The notes beneath the pieces are model-generated. The model did no database searches and was not told the DNA's origin. It saw only the letters and a list, made by a program, of their open reading frames with translations. A stretch of DNA of 64,000 nucleotides from Sphingomonas_R arantia (GTDB lineage: Bacteria > Pseudomonadota > Alphaproteobacteria > Sphingomonadales > Sphingomonadaceae), in NCBI RefSeq assembly GCF_042682045.1, contig NZ_JBHUGS010000003.1, positions 372,001-436,000 of the forward strand, written 5' to 3'. Made by a program: the position numbers and the translations under genes. Below are positions 1 to 9,332 of this stretch, piece by piece. The first letter of the stretch is position 1. Every line of letters begins with the position of its first letter.

Positions 1-421
1 CGTGTCGCTCGTCGACTTCCGCGCGCCCGATCTCGCGCGCTTCCCCGACTTCGCGAAGGCGATCGAGACCGCGCAGGTGGCCGAACTCGGCCCTGGCGAT
101 GCGGTCGTCTACCCCGCGCTCTGGTGGCATCATGTCGAGGCGCTGTCCGGCTTCAACATGATGATCAACTATTGGTGGAACGACGCGCCCGGCTTCATGG
201 ACACGCCGATGAACACGCTGCTCCACGGCCTGCTCAGCCTGCGCGACCGTCCGGCGGCGGAGAAGGCCGCGTGGCGCGCGATGTTCGACTATTATGTCTT
301 CGGCCCCGCCGATCGCCCCGCCGCGCACCTGCCCGAGGCGGCACGCGGCGACCTAGCCCCGCTCGATACGCTGTCGGCCCGCCGCCTGCGTGCCAAGCTC
401 CTGCAACGGATCAATCGATGA
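1..421 (+). CDS. cupin-like (JmjC/FIH-type) protein, C-terminal part
   Basis: Only the last 139 or so residues are in the window; the gene begins to the left. The visible part contains PALWWHHVEAL, which fits the late strand of a double-stranded beta-helix (cupin_8 type) carrying a metal-ligand histidine, followed by an alpha-helical tail typical of these proteins. Relatives are often found beside tryptophan halogenase genes and TonB receptors in Sphingomonas and Caulobacter, which agrees with the next gene. The stop codon overlaps the start of the halogenase gene (ATGA), so the two are probably translated together. The substrate cannot be told from this fragment. Confidence 0.7.
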   Translation, partial: VSLVDFRAPDLARFPDFAKAIETAQVAELGPGDAVVYPALWWHHVEALSGFNMMINYWWNDAPGFMDTPMNTLLHGLLSLRDRPAAEKAAWRAMFDYYVFGPADRPAAHLPEAARGDLAPLDTLSARRLRAKLLQRINR

Positions 422-1920
422 CCGACACACCGCGCCCCACCCGTATCGTCATCGCCGGCGGCGGCACCGCCGGATGGCTCGCCGCCGCGATCCTGACGCG
501 ACAACTCGGCCAGCTCGCCGACATCACGCTGGTGGAGTCGGAGGAGATCGGTACCATCGGCGTCGGCGAATCGACGATCCCCACGATCCGCGCGTTCCAC
601 ACGCTGATCGGCGTCGACGAACAGGAGTTCATGGCCGCGACCGGGGCCAGCTTCAAACTCGGCATCTCGTTCGAAAACTGGGCGCGCGACGGCGATCGCT
701 ACATCCACTCGTTCGGCGACGTCGGCAAATCGACCTGGATGAGCGAGTTCCAGCATTTCTGGCTGGAGGCGCGCGCGCAGGGCGTCGCCGGCCCGCTCGG
801 CGACTATTGCCCAGAACATCAGGCCGCCGCCGCGCACCGCTTCGCCACCGGCCCGGACGCGCCGCTTAGCTACGCCTATCATTTCGACGCCGGCCGCTAC
901 GCCCGCTTCCTGCGCCAGCGGTGCGAGCAGGACGGCCTGACCCGCGTCGAGGGCCGCATCGGCCGGATCGAGCGCGACGGCGAGGGTGGCGACATCGCCG
1001 CGATCGTCATGGAGAACGGCACGCGGATCGAAGGCGACATCTTCTTCGACTGCACCGGCTTCCGTGCCATGTTGATCGATGAGACGCTCGGCATCGGATA
1101 CGAGGACTGGGCGCACTGGCTGCCGACCGATCGCGCGGTAGCGATGCAGACCGCCTCGACCGGGCCGGCCGTGCCCTACACCCGCGCCATCGCGCACGAC
1201 TGCGGCTGGCGTTGGAAGATCCCGCTCCAGCACCGCGTCGGCAACGGCCTGGTCTACTGCTCGGCCTATCTCGACGACGATGCCGCCCGTGACCGCCTGT
1301 TGTCGCAGGTCGAGGGCCGCAAGCTGATCGAACCGCGCCTCATCCGCTACCGCACCGGCCGGCGCAAGGAAGCGTGGCACCGCAACTGCATTGCGCTCAG
1401 CCTGGCCGGCGGCTTCGTCGAGCCGCTCGAATCGACCAGCATCCACCTCATCATGATCGCGCTGATCCGCTTCCTGCAGCTCTACCCCGGCGGCAAGATA
1501 AGCGAAGCCGCCATCGCGCGCTTCAACGAACAGTCGCGGACGGAGATCGAAAGCGTCCGCGACTTCATCATCCTGCATTATCACCTGAACGAGCGCGACG
1601 AGCCCTTCTGGCGCGAACGCCGGGAGATGCGCATCCCCGACAGCCTTGCCGAACGGATCGACCTGTTCCGCGAAAGCGCCAACGTCTATCAGGCGAGCCA
1701 CGACCTGTTCCGCGTCGCCTCCTGGACGCAAGTCATGTTCGGCCAGCGGCTCGAACCCGTCCAGCACCACCCAGTCGCCCGCCTGATGCCCCCCGGCGAA
1801 CTGCAACAGATCCTCGCCTCGATCAGCGCCCAGGTCGCCGCCACGGTCAGCAAGCTCCCCCACCACCAGACCTTCCTCGACCGCTACTGCCCGGAGGCGA
1901 AGTCCGCCGCGGCCGCATAA
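418..1920 (+). CDS. flavin-dependent tryptophan halogenase family protein
   Basis: This 500-residue protein has the hallmarks of the family: an N-terminal dinucleotide-binding motif (GGGTAGW, residues 14-20), the GVGESTIPT segment, a lysine at position 80 in ASFKLGI that matches the catalytic lysine of PrnA/RebH, the WRWKIP motif, and a PLESTSIH segment in the FAD/substrate region. The family uses FADH2, O2 and halide to make hypohalous acid, which the lysine holds and delivers to an aromatic substrate. The ATG at 418 is chosen because it overlaps the upstream stop. The genomic type (beside a cupin protein) is common in sphingomonads, where the natural substrate is mostly unknown, so free tryptophan should not be assumed. 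Confidence 0.9.
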   Translation: MTDTPRPTRIVIAGGGTAGWLAAAILTRQLGQLADITLVESEEIGTIGVGESTIPTIRAFHTLIGVDEQEFMAATGASFKLGISFENWARDGDRYIHSFGDVGKSTWMSEFQHFWLEARAQGVAGPLGDYCPEHQAAAAHRFATGPDAPLSYAYHFDAGRYARFLRQRCEQDGLTRVEGRIGRIERDGEGGDIAAIVMENGTRIEGDIFFDCTGFRAMLIDETLGIGYEDWAHWLPTDRAVAMQTASTGPAVPYTRAIAHDCGWRWKIPLQHRVGNGLVYCSAYLDDDAARDRLLSQVEGRKLIEPRLIRYRTGRRKEAWHRNCIALSLAGGFVEPLESTSIHLIMIALIRFLQLYPGGKISEAAIARFNEQSRTEIESVRDFIILHYHLNERDEPFWRERREMRIPDSLAERIDLFRESANVYQASHDLFRVASWTQVMFGQRLEPVQHHPVARLMPPGELQQILASISAQVAATVSKLPHHQTFLDRYCPEAKSAAAA

Positions 1921-2036
1921 GGCCAACCCCGGGGTTTCAGGAACAGCCCCGAACGGCCGCAGCGGCGGCAAGCGACGGCACGCCCGGTCGAGCGTGAGCT
2001 CGACCGGCCGGACCGCTTCACCCGCCTAAGTCGGTG

Positions 2037-3233
2037 TCAGAAACGAAACGCGCCGAGGAAGAAGTCGGGCTGCTCCGGATCGCAGGATCGATCGAGCACG
2101 GTCGGGAAAACCTCGTCGCTCGTGCCGGTCCAATAGACCGCGCGATTGGCGAAGCTGACCTCCATCACGTCCGGGAAGATCACGTTCGCCAAGCTGGAAA
2201 TCCCGCCCCAGACATTGGCATGCACATGCACCGTCGCGAACACGGAGCCCAGCTTGGTCAGGCAACGGTCGAACAGATCGCGGCTGCCCGGATCCGCCAG
2301 TGCCTGGAAATGGTGCATCTCGCACACGATCCAGGCCAGCCGCGACAGGAGCTCGACGGGGGTATCGTCGATGACGGCCCACTCGGACTGCTCGATGTCC
2401 ATCTTCAGGATGATGTTCGGCTTCACATGCCCGCGGTCGTTCTGGCGGATCAGGTCGGCAAGCGACACGCCGCCTTCGCCGACCCGCCGGGCCTCGAACA
2501 CCATGCGCGGATCGTCCGGCGCCGGGTCGGAAACGGTGTGGTCGAACTGCAGGATCTTCAAACCGCGATCCGCGGCGTCGAGGTCCCAGCTGATGTCGTC
2601 GTTGATCCCGAACGACAGCGCCGTGTCGATCCCGTCGAAATCATCGATGCAAACATAACCACCGTCCGCCTCGTTCCCCAGGCGCACCTTGCGGTGGTCG
2701 AGCAGGCGCTCCGGTGACAGATGGCTCAGAATGCGGCGCGTGTCCGCCGCAAGCGCCGACGCATCCCGGCCGCGCAGCAGCGCATCCGACACCGGCTCGT
2801 CCAGGACGCCCGACACGCGCGTGAACACCGGATCGGATCCGACGATCAGCTTCGTGGTCCCGTTGGTATGGACGCGATATTCGATGACATGGATCGACCG
2901 CAGCACGAACAGCAACGTGAACGTCGTCGGTTCCGTCGACAGCTCGCTTGTGCGGATCTGCCGCTCGACGATGGTACGATTGCCGTAGTCGGCGCTGATA
3001 TCCAACGTTGCGCAGATCATGTCGGCTTGCGTGCCGCCATCCGGCAGCGCGATCGTGAAGTCGACCTGATAAACGCCGTGGGTCAGCTGCCGGTACGGAC
3101 CGAAGACCACATGGCCTGCCGAACCGATCTCGGTCACCCGGGCGGGCTCGCCGTGCAACGTGGTGCTCTCGCTCATACTGTCGTTAATCAATGCTCGGGC
3201 CTCTCCGTCGATATCAGGTGGTAGGTGCAGCAT
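2037..3233 (-). CDS. FkbM-like SAM methyltransferase with N-terminal beta-rich module
   Basis: Last gene of the 15-gene glycan run. The C-terminal half (about residues 185-398) looks like an FkbM-type methyltransferase: GNEADGGYVC and SFGINDDISW at the SAM-binding edge, then ILKMDIEQSEW, the usual acidic strand and helix. FkbM proteins O-methylate sugars or polyketide-like products. The N-terminal half (about 30-150) is a different, beta-rich module with the pattern GPY-x3-L-x2-G-x-Y-x-VDF that is also present in the GT9 protein encoded at 7677-9206. The start is uncertain: ATG at 3233 leaves a 30-base gap from the upstream gene, while ATG at 3176 is also possible; neither has a strong ribosome-binding site. 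Confidence 0.72.
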   Translation of the reverse strand: MLHLPPDIDGEARALINDSMSESTTLHGEPARVTEIGSAGHVVFGPYRQLTHGVYQVDFTIALPDGGTQADMICATLDISADYGNRTIVERQIRTSELSTEPTTFTLLFVLRSIHVIEYRVHTNGTTKLIVGSDPVFTRVSGVLDEPVSDALLRGRDASALAADTRRILSHLSPERLLDHRKVRLGNEADGGYVCIDDFDGIDTALSFGINDDISWDLDAADRGLKILQFDHTVSDPAPDDPRMVFEARRVGEGGVSLADLIRQNDRGHVKPNIILKMDIEQSEWAVIDDTPVELLSRLAWIVCEMHHFQALADPGSRDLFDRCLTKLGSVFATVHVHANVWGGISSLANVIFPDVMEVSFANRAVYWTGTSDEVFPTVLDRSCDPEQPDFFLGAFRF

Positions 3234-3263
3234 GCTCGTTACAAGCGCAACCAAGCCGTCGTG

Positions 3264-4511
3264 CTAAACCTCGACTGCCGCAATCTGCTGACCGACCATC
3301 CGTGGATAGTCGGGCAAGGCCCCCCGCAAGCCGAGGCGGGTCTCGTACCGGTCGTCCGGCGATCCGAAGCCTCGTGCGATCCGGAAGGGCGCAAAGGCCG
3401 GCGAGCCGAGCGTTTCCAGACGTGCCTGGATACCCGTATGCAATGGCGCCAGCGCCTGCGCCTGCAACAGGATGGCACGCGCCTGCACAAAATCGCCATT
3501 TTGCGCGTGGATCGTCCCGAGGATCTCCAGCTCAAGGATATCACCGGGGCGCAACGCGACCGTTGCGGCTTGCGCACGCGCGGCGATGTCATACGCCCCG
3601 ATATCAAGTGCCGCGTCGCGCAGGTAAAAGATCGTGGCCAGCTCGATCGTGGCGGGCCGCCGGGCCAGCGCGCGGACGACCATGGCGTCCAGCGCCGCGG
3701 TCTTGCCGTGATCCGCCAGGTCGTCGGCCACGTGCAGAAACAGCCATTTCGGCAGCCGGCGGGAGAGCAATCCGACCCAGGCGGACCAGCTGTCCTCGTC
3801 GCCGTCGACCGCTGCCATGCGTGCCAGATCGAACAGGTCGTTGCTGTCACGAATGATGTTGGGGACGTTGCGGAACCAGGGGCCAAGCCCATGCCGATCG
3901 AGCCGCGCGCTTTGCCATAACAGTTCCGGTGACCCGAATGGCGGGAGCGCCAGATCGCGGACATCCGAGGCGAAATCGGCCAAGGCCGCCGTTGCGATCA
4001 CCGCGGCCAGGCGTCGCGGAGACGCATCCGCAGAGCGCCGATAGTCCAGCATCGGCAGGCGGCGGGCAAGCTCGAGCGCATCCTCCACGGCGTCCGCCAG
4101 GGCCGGCGCGTCCGGTTCCGCGCTTCCGAGCAGCCGCACCAGCCGGGCTGCCAGTTCTGCCGGGTCGGCGGGAGGGGTCCGCGCGGGGATGCCGGGTCCG
4201 ATTCCCATCGGTGAGTCCGGCCGTCCCGAGAATGTCGGTTCGGACCGCTCGCGCAGCGAAAGCGTCCGTCCGCGGGCAAGCTCCAGCAAACTGGCCCGCG
4301 CCACGTCGACGGTCCACGCAACGCTCACTGGGCGCGCGGACGCCGCCGGAAAACCCTGGATCAGGCTGGCGCAGTCACGCAGGACCCCGCCATGCTCGCC
4401 GAGCCGCGTCGCCCAGTCGAGCAGATCGAAGGCATCCGGCACGACGGGACCGGCGCTGCGCAGCGCTTCCCGCCAGATCAGGTCCATGCTGATATCGTCG
4501 GGATCAGACAT
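3264..4511 (-). CDS. uncharacterised alpha-helical, TPR-like protein of the glycan cluster
   Basis: A 415-residue protein that I do not recognise as a named family. It is rich in alanine, leucine and arginine and appears wholly helical. The stretch around residues 330-385 (LGTIHAQNGDFVQARAILL and following) reads as a tetratricopeptide-like hairpin, so it may be a scaffold or adaptor. No signal peptide or membrane segment is seen. The ATG at 4511 is chosen because it overlaps the end of the upstream GT9 gene by eight bases; an in-frame extension further upstream would run deep into that gene. Position within the run suggests a role with the neighbouring glycosyltransferases, but that is inference. 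Confidence 0.6.
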   Translation of the reverse strand: MSDPDDISMDLIWREALRSAGPVVPDAFDLLDWATRLGEHGGVLRDCASLIQGFPAASARPVSVAWTVDVARASLLELARGRTLSLRERSEPTFSGRPDSPMGIGPGIPARTPPADPAELAARLVRLLGSAEPDAPALADAVEDALELARRLPMLDYRRSADASPRRLAAVIATAALADFASDVRDLALPPFGSPELLWQSARLDRHGLGPWFRNVPNIIRDSNDLFDLARMAAVDGDEDSWSAWVGLLSRRLPKWLFLHVADDLADHGKTAALDAMVVRALARRPATIELATIFYLRDAALDIGAYDIAARAQAATVALRPGDILELEILGTIHAQNGDFVQARAILLQAQALAPLHTGIQARLETLGSPAFAPFRIARGFGSPDDRYETRLGLRGALPDYPRMVGQQIAAVEV

Positions 4512-6564
4512 AGCGTCGCACCGCGCCGTAAACGTCGTCCAGCGTGATGGCCGTGATGCAGGTGAAGTCCTTCCCGCAATCATCGACGTCGTGATAGATC
4601 GAGCAGCCGGCACAGGGCAGCTTCCGGGTGATCACCACGCCCGTATGCTCCTGGCCCCACTCGCTCCAGTTGATGCGCGCGGAATGGATGCTGACCACGG
4701 GCACGCCGCGCAGCGATGCGAGATGCTTGGGCCCGGAGTCGTTCCCGACATACACGCTTGCGAATCCCAGCACCGCGTCGAAATCGTCGAACGGCAGTTG
4801 CCGGTCGATCACGATGAACCGGTCCGACCCGCGAATATCCTCCGGCAATTCGTCGAGCAGCTTGGCCCGATCGGTGAACAGCAGGATCTTCAGATCGGTG
4901 TCGCGGTGCAGGCGTTCCGCCAGCTTCGAATAATGCGGCCAGCGGCTGAAGATGATTCGCGCGCCCGTATGGAGCACGGCGTAACGCTCGTCCGCACCAA
5001 TGCCGAACTGCTCCAGCCGCGCGCGGTCGAGATCGGTCCGCTTGATGACCTTCGCGCTGGTCTTCAACAACGCGGCCAGTCGATCGATCATCGTCACGAT
5101 GCGCGTCGAATGGCTGGCGCTTTCCCGCCGGTTCTTGGGATCGTAGAACGCATCGTCGACCGCCGCCGACAATCGCGGCCAGTTCGGATCCTTGAAGCCA
5201 TAGGTGAACGGCGCACCCGACAGGGCGAGCAGCGACCGGGACATCAGGCTCTGCGACAGATCGATCGCGATATCGAACTTGAAGGGAGCAAGCTGTTCGC
5301 GCAGCCGCTCCTGCGCTTCCCAGGACAACACGCGGGTGCGCAATTCCATGCTCTCGCGGAAATCGACCACGACCAGGTCGTCGAACACGTTGAGCGAACG
5401 AGCCAGATCGACGTTCGCGGGCCCCACTGCGCCGACCAGCTTGGCGGTCGGGAACAGCTCCCGCAGCCGCAGGATGCCGGGAATGGACGCGACCATGTCG
5501 CCGAGCTGATCGACCCGCATGACCAGGATGCTGCCGATCTCGGGCAGCATGTTGGGACGCACCGCCTCGTGGATCGCGCTGGGTCGCGCGGCGATCCGCT
5601 CCTCCAGCGTTCCGTCGCCGGGCGGCAGGTTGACGATCGCATCGGACTCCGGGTGATCCTCCTCGCGAAGCGGCGCCTCGACGACGAAGGGCTCACCAAG
5701 CGTCCGCCATTCCATCATGCTGTCGAGGAACCGCAGCTCGAGGTCATAGTGACCCGGCACGAACGCCGAAAAATCGATCCAGATATTGAACACATATTTG
5801 TGGATGCGCCCGCGGTCGGGCTCGTACTCCAGGTCGTACGGCCCCTTCATCGGCCCCCTGTGGACGGGCAGGCCGTTGACGAAGGCGACAACCTCGGTCA
5901 GCGGCTCGGTGCTGATGCAGAAGCCGCGCACGACCTCAATGCCCCGCGCAACGCGCAGCAGCCCCCAATAGGTATTGAGCCGAACACCGAACTGGATGAG
6001 GTTCTGCGACGGCTCGCTACGGCGCACCATCTCGCGAAATGGTCGCGGCAGCTGCGCCGGCGCCATGGTCGCGAAACTGCGGGCGACTTCGGGATCGAAG
6101 GGGTGACGCGCGTCCTCCCCGCGAAACGGGTCCACGGTCGGTGCGCGATAGGCGCCGGGCTCGTTCAGCGTGCCCAGGCCGGCCCGGCGCATGTTGGCCA
6201 GCTCCTGCTCCGCCGCACCCAGACCGGGCTCGATCGACAGCGCGCGCTGGTAGCTGTCCACCGCAGCCCCCAGCCGACCCGCCGTCTTGTAGAAATGGCC
6301 GAGCTGAAGCGCCAGATCGGCATCGCCGGGCATCAATGCCCGCGCCGCGTCATAATGCCGTTCGGCCTGCACGAGATCGCCGGCTTCCTTGAACATGTGG
6401 CCGGCCTGCACATGCAGCGGGCCGTTCGACGGCTTGATTTTCAGGGCCTCGACGAACAGGGCGGCCGCGTCCCGGAAACGCTTTTCCGCGCACGCCACTT
6501 GCGCATGCCGGACGAATATCTGCGCGGGTGCGTCAGCAGAACCCCGCTTCAACCAGCGTGTCAT
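4504..6564 (-). CDS. TPR / beta-module / GT9 (heptosyltransferase-like) glycosyltransferase
   Basis: A three-part protein of 686 residues. Residues 15-125 are tetratricopeptide repeats; residues about 175-300 form a beta-rich module; residues about 335-686 form a complete GT9 glycosyltransferase, with ILVMRVDQLGDMVASIPG in the first Rossmann domain and VGNDSGPKHLASLRGVPVV in the second. A cysteine-rich tail (PCAGC..., CGKDFTC) resembles that seen near the end of many heptosyltransferases. GT9 enzymes transfer sugars from nucleotide donors in the cytoplasm; ADP-heptose is the classical donor but is not proven here. ATG at 6564 is preferred over TTG at 6570. The gene overlaps its downstream neighbour by eight bases. 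Confidence 0.85.
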   Translation of the reverse strand: MTRWLKRGSADAPAQIFVRHAQVACAEKRFRDAAALFVEALKIKPSNGPLHVQAGHMFKEAGDLVQAERHYDAARALMPGDADLALQLGHFYKTAGRLGAAVDSYQRALSIEPGLGAAEQELANMRRAGLGTLNEPGAYRAPTVDPFRGEDARHPFDPEVARSFATMAPAQLPRPFREMVRRSEPSQNLIQFGVRLNTYWGLLRVARGIEVVRGFCISTEPLTEVVAFVNGLPVHRGPMKGPYDLEYEPDRGRIHKYVFNIWIDFSAFVPGHYDLELRFLDSMMEWRTLGEPFVVEAPLREEDHPESDAIVNLPPGDGTLEERIAARPSAIHEAVRPNMLPEIGSILVMRVDQLGDMVASIPGILRLRELFPTAKLVGAVGPANVDLARSLNVFDDLVVVDFRESMELRTRVLSWEAQERLREQLAPFKFDIAIDLSQSLMSRSLLALSGAPFTYGFKDPNWPRLSAAVDDAFYDPKNRRESASHSTRIVTMIDRLAALLKTSAKVIKRTDLDRARLEQFGIGADERYAVLHTGARIIFSRWPHYSKLAERLHRDTDLKILLFTDRAKLLDELPEDIRGSDRFIVIDRQLPFDDFDAVLGFASVYVGNDSGPKHLASLRGVPVVSIHSARINWSEWGQEHTGVVITRKLPCAGCSIYHDVDDCGKDFTCITAITLDDVYGAVRRYV

Positions 6565-6724
6565 CGACAAAGTCCAGGCCCCTCAAGCAAAATCGCCGCC
6601 CCTCGGTCGGCCAGGGTCGGCCAGGTGCGGCAAGCACCATGATCCCTTGACCGATTCCGCTATGGATTTCAAATGCCCGCCACGGATCCTGGCGATCCGA
6701 TCCGTCGGTGTCGCACGCGCAGGA

Positions 6725-7138
6725 TCAGTTCGACGAAAGCTCGGCCCGCCGCCGCAGAAGCGTCGCGGTGGTCGCGGTGTTCAGGCGTCGAATCTCGTCG
6801 AGATCGACCGCCGCCTGCTTTTCGACGCGCGCGATCGCGGCGCGGCCCTGCGCCATCGCTTCGTCCTGCTTGTCCATCCGCTCGGCAAGCCGTTCGACGT
6901 CGTGCCGCTGCGCCCCGACCGCCGCGTCCTGCTCCGCGGCGGCATGCACCGCCCCGTCGAGCCGTCCGCGAAGCTGCTCAAGCTCCGCTTCGGCCGATGC
7001 CGTGCGCTCGGCCTCGACGGACAGCTGAGCGGACAGTGCAGCGACCTGTGTCGCCAATGCGGCGAGCTGCTGCTTGAGGTCCGCCATGTCCTCCTGCATG
7101 CCGCGGACAAGGTCCCCGCGTCCGAAATGAAGGATCAT
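6725..7138 (-). CDS. short coiled-coil protein
   Basis: A 137-residue protein whose middle (about residues 15-115) is a long uninterrupted helix of heptad character (LKQQLAALATQVAALSAQL, then LEQLRGRLD). No signal peptide or membrane segment is visible. It begins at an ATG that overlaps the stop of the GT9 C-domain gene (ATGA), so it is very likely made together with it. It could hold glycosyltransferase subunits together or set chain length, but no function can be read from the sequence. About 160 bases follow before the next gene of the run, the longest gap in it. Confidence 0.6.
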   Translation of the reverse strand: MILHFGRGDLVRGMQEDMADLKQQLAALATQVAALSAQLSVEAERTASAEAELEQLRGRLDGAVHAAAEQDAAVGAQRHDVERLAERMDKQDEAMAQGRAAIARVEKQAAVDLDEIRRLNTATTATLLRRRAELSSN

Positions 7139-7680
7139 GCCCCGATCTCCTGCTCTTGATGCTGCGTCGCGGCCATCCGTCTCGTCGCGAGCAGCACGGC
7201 ATCGCGGACCTGGCCGGGGTCGATGTCCCACAGACACGCCTTGCCGTATGGACTGGCGTGGCCGTGGTCCAGCTGGCAGGGCGAACAGCTGATCGTGCGG
7301 GACAGCACCACGACGCTGCGACCCCGCGGCCGCCATTCCGTCCGGGAATGCGATCCTCCGAAGACGCAAACCGTCGGCGTGCCGTAATAGCCCGACACAT
7401 GGGCGATGCCGGAATTGTTACCGATCACACAGGCCGCCGAGCGCAGCGCGACCAGCACGGCTGGCCAGGTCAGTCGCCCACAGGCGTTGATGACGCGTTC
7501 CGGCGAATGGAAACGGACGATCTCACAGGCGGCGAGCCGCTGGTTCGGCGTCCCGATCACGTGGATCATGCCGGTGACCTCGGGTTCGTCGAGCAGCATG
7601 CCGATCAGTTTCGCGTAATGCGCCGCCGGCCAGTCGCGGATTGCGCTGTTGGAAAAAGGGGCGACGATGATATCGTTCAT
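7135..7680 (-). CDS. GT9 glycosyltransferase, C-terminal nucleotide-sugar-binding domain as a separate protein
   Basis: This 181-residue protein corresponds to only the second Rossmann domain of a GT9 enzyme: it opens with IIVAPFSNSAIRDWP, the usual start of that domain, and contains CVIGNNSGIAHVSGYYGTPTV and a cysteine-rich SCSPCQ...KAC segment near the end. The first domain lies in the gene directly upstream, which stops in an ATGA overlap with this start and in another reading frame. The two products therefore probably form one enzyme from two chains, unless a single-base error splits an originally continuous gene. No ribosome-binding site is evident, consistent with translational coupling. 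Confidence 0.75.
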   Translation of the reverse strand: MNDIIVAPFSNSAIRDWPAAHYAKLIGMLLDEPEVTGMIHVIGTPNQRLAACEIVRFHSPERVINACGRLTWPAVLVALRSAACVIGNNSGIAHVSGYYGTPTVCVFGGSHSRTEWRPRGRSVVVLSRTISCSPCQLDHGHASPYGKACLWDIDPGQVRDAVLLATRRMAATQHQEQEIGA

Positions 7681-9206
7681 CCGGGCAGGACATCTTGCAT
7701 CGCGCCGAAATCCTGGACGCGCATCTTGACGAATTCGATGAGCAGCGCGGCGTATTCGCTCTGATGGAGCACATTGCCGGGTGCCTGCTTGATCAGTCGG
7801 CCGCCGTAAAAGCTGAAACTGATGCTCGGGTGATCGTCCACCGTGAAGATGCGTGCCTCGAACGTCGTCCCGGGCTCATCGACCCGAAAGCGCAGGTGGA
7901 AATTCCCGGGGCCGGAGACGAACATCTCGGCCACCCGCCGGCCGTTGTTCAGCGCGACGTCGAGATGGAGCAGGCCGTCGCCGCGCTCGTCCTCCAGATC
8001 GAGGTAGAAGTCGAAGACATAGTCGCCCGGCTCGAGCACGATGTAGGGACCCCACAGGATCGCACAGTCGCGCTCGACCGTTTCCTTGTCGGAATGCAGC
8101 CCGAAATGGGTGCGCCGCGCGCTGCCCTGATGCGCGAAGCCATGCTGACCGATCGTGTCGTCACGCGCACGTTCGGCTTCGTTGCGGGTGCTGTCGAGCG
8201 GCAGTGCGATGTCCAGAAAGGGGAAACGCCCCCGCGTCCCGATCCCGGCCTTGATCGACGCCTTCACCGCGCGGAGCAGCACACGCGTATCGATATCGGC
8301 ACGCAGGTCGATCGCCAGGTCATACTGGTCGGTGATGCTCGCGCGGAACAGGCCCAGCGTCGCCTCGACATTTGGCTCCTCCTCGGTGCTGTTGCGCGGG
8401 AACGCGTCGAACGCGATGATCCGATCGGCCACCCCCAGCTCGGCTGCCATGTCCTTGTTCCAGGACCCCACGACGAGGTCGATCCGCGCGTCGCTGAAAT
8501 ATCGGCGCGCCAGTTCGAGCGCCGGTATCCCCATGATCAGGTCGCCAAGATGGTCCAGTTTCATGATCAGGATGCGCTTGGGTGAGGAGCGCACCTCCCG
8601 CTCGATGCGGGTCCGCTCCGTGTCGAAGTGAACGCGTGCCTTCTGCGGCATTTCCCACGCCGCGCGGACGGGCGGGTCGGGCAGCAGCCCTGCCGAGGCC
8701 TGCGTCCGCTCGATCACCACCGCGATGTCGCTTGCGCCCTGCGGCTCGACGCCGGGCGGCAGGTCATGATCATAGCCATCGTCGAGGTCGCCCAGCCAGC
8801 GCACCCGGTAGCTGTCGGGCGCCAGCGCCTCCTCGATCTCCGTGAGGAGGGACCCCGGCGAGTAGAGCCGGCGTTGCGCAGGCAGCCACTTCGACGGAAG
8901 CGCCAGCTGGCGATTGTATAGAAAGAAATGCGGAACGGCGATGATCAGATAGTCGCCGACCCGAAGTCGCGCGTGCCATTCGCGAACTACGGCGCGATAA
9001 TCCACGATATCCTGCAACAGGCGGAACGACAGCAAAGCTGCGCCACGATCGCGAACTTCATCGACATTGTCGCTCGCGACTGTCTGATCCTGCACATCGG
9101 TGATATCGCGCCCGGCAACAAGCGCCCGTATCGATTCATTCCGCAACACGATGTACTCGGGCCGCACATGCGAGCCGGATTTCTGATCTGACGACAAGCG
9201 TGGCAC
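7677..9206 (-). CDS. methyltransferase-like / GT9 N-domain / beta-module fusion
   Basis: A 509-residue mosaic. Residues about 50-170 resemble the C-terminal half of a class I methyltransferase (REWHARLRVGDYLIIAVPH, then YSPGSLL), without a recognisable glycine-rich SAM loop, so it may be inactive. Residues 210-335 are the first Rossmann domain of a GT9 glycosyltransferase (ILIMKLDHLGDLIMGIPAL). Residues about 367-475 are a beta-rich module with GPY-x3-L-x2-G-x-Y-x-FDF, inserted before the helix that normally leads into the second GT9 domain. That second domain is the next gene. The start is GTG at 9206; no better ATG is available that keeps the methyltransferase-like part. Confidence 0.72.
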   Translation of the reverse strand: MPRLSSDQKSGSHVRPEYIVLRNESIRALVAGRDITDVQDQTVASDNVDEVRDRGAALLSFRLLQDIVDYRAVVREWHARLRVGDYLIIAVPHFFLYNRQLALPSKWLPAQRRLYSPGSLLTEIEEALAPDSYRVRWLGDLDDGYDHDLPPGVEPQGASDIAVVIERTQASAGLLPDPPVRAAWEMPQKARVHFDTERTRIEREVRSSPKRILIMKLDHLGDLIMGIPALELARRYFSDARIDLVVGSWNKDMAAELGVADRIIAFDAFPRNSTEEEPNVEATLGLFRASITDQYDLAIDLRADIDTRVLLRAVKASIKAGIGTRGRFPFLDIALPLDSTRNEAERARDDTIGQHGFAHQGSARRTHFGLHSDKETVERDCAILWGPYIVLEPGDYVFDFYLDLEDERGDGLLHLDVALNNGRRVAEMFVSGPGNFHLRFRVDEPGTTFEARIFTVDDHPSISFSFYGGRLIKQAPGNVLHQSEYAALLIEFVKMRVQDFGAMQDVLPG

Positions 9207-9332
9207 CTCTAGTTCGCCTCATCCGCATAGGCCAGCTTGCCGAACACGTCTAGCAGTCTGGCCGGCCGCCGGTCACCACGCGCACGGTTGCCCGCTATGT
9301 CGAACACCCGCCTTCGCACGCGCCCCACACCG

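Noticed and set aside
292..1971. Long minus-strand open frame opposite the halogenase gene
   Set aside because: Shadow of the halogenase; composition unlike a protein and no ribosome-binding site.
1921..2036. Terminator between halogenase and the FkbM-like gene
   Set aside because: A short GGTCGAGC...GCTCGACC palindrome (near 1984-2003) exists, but without a T-run and with uncertain stem; too weak to list.
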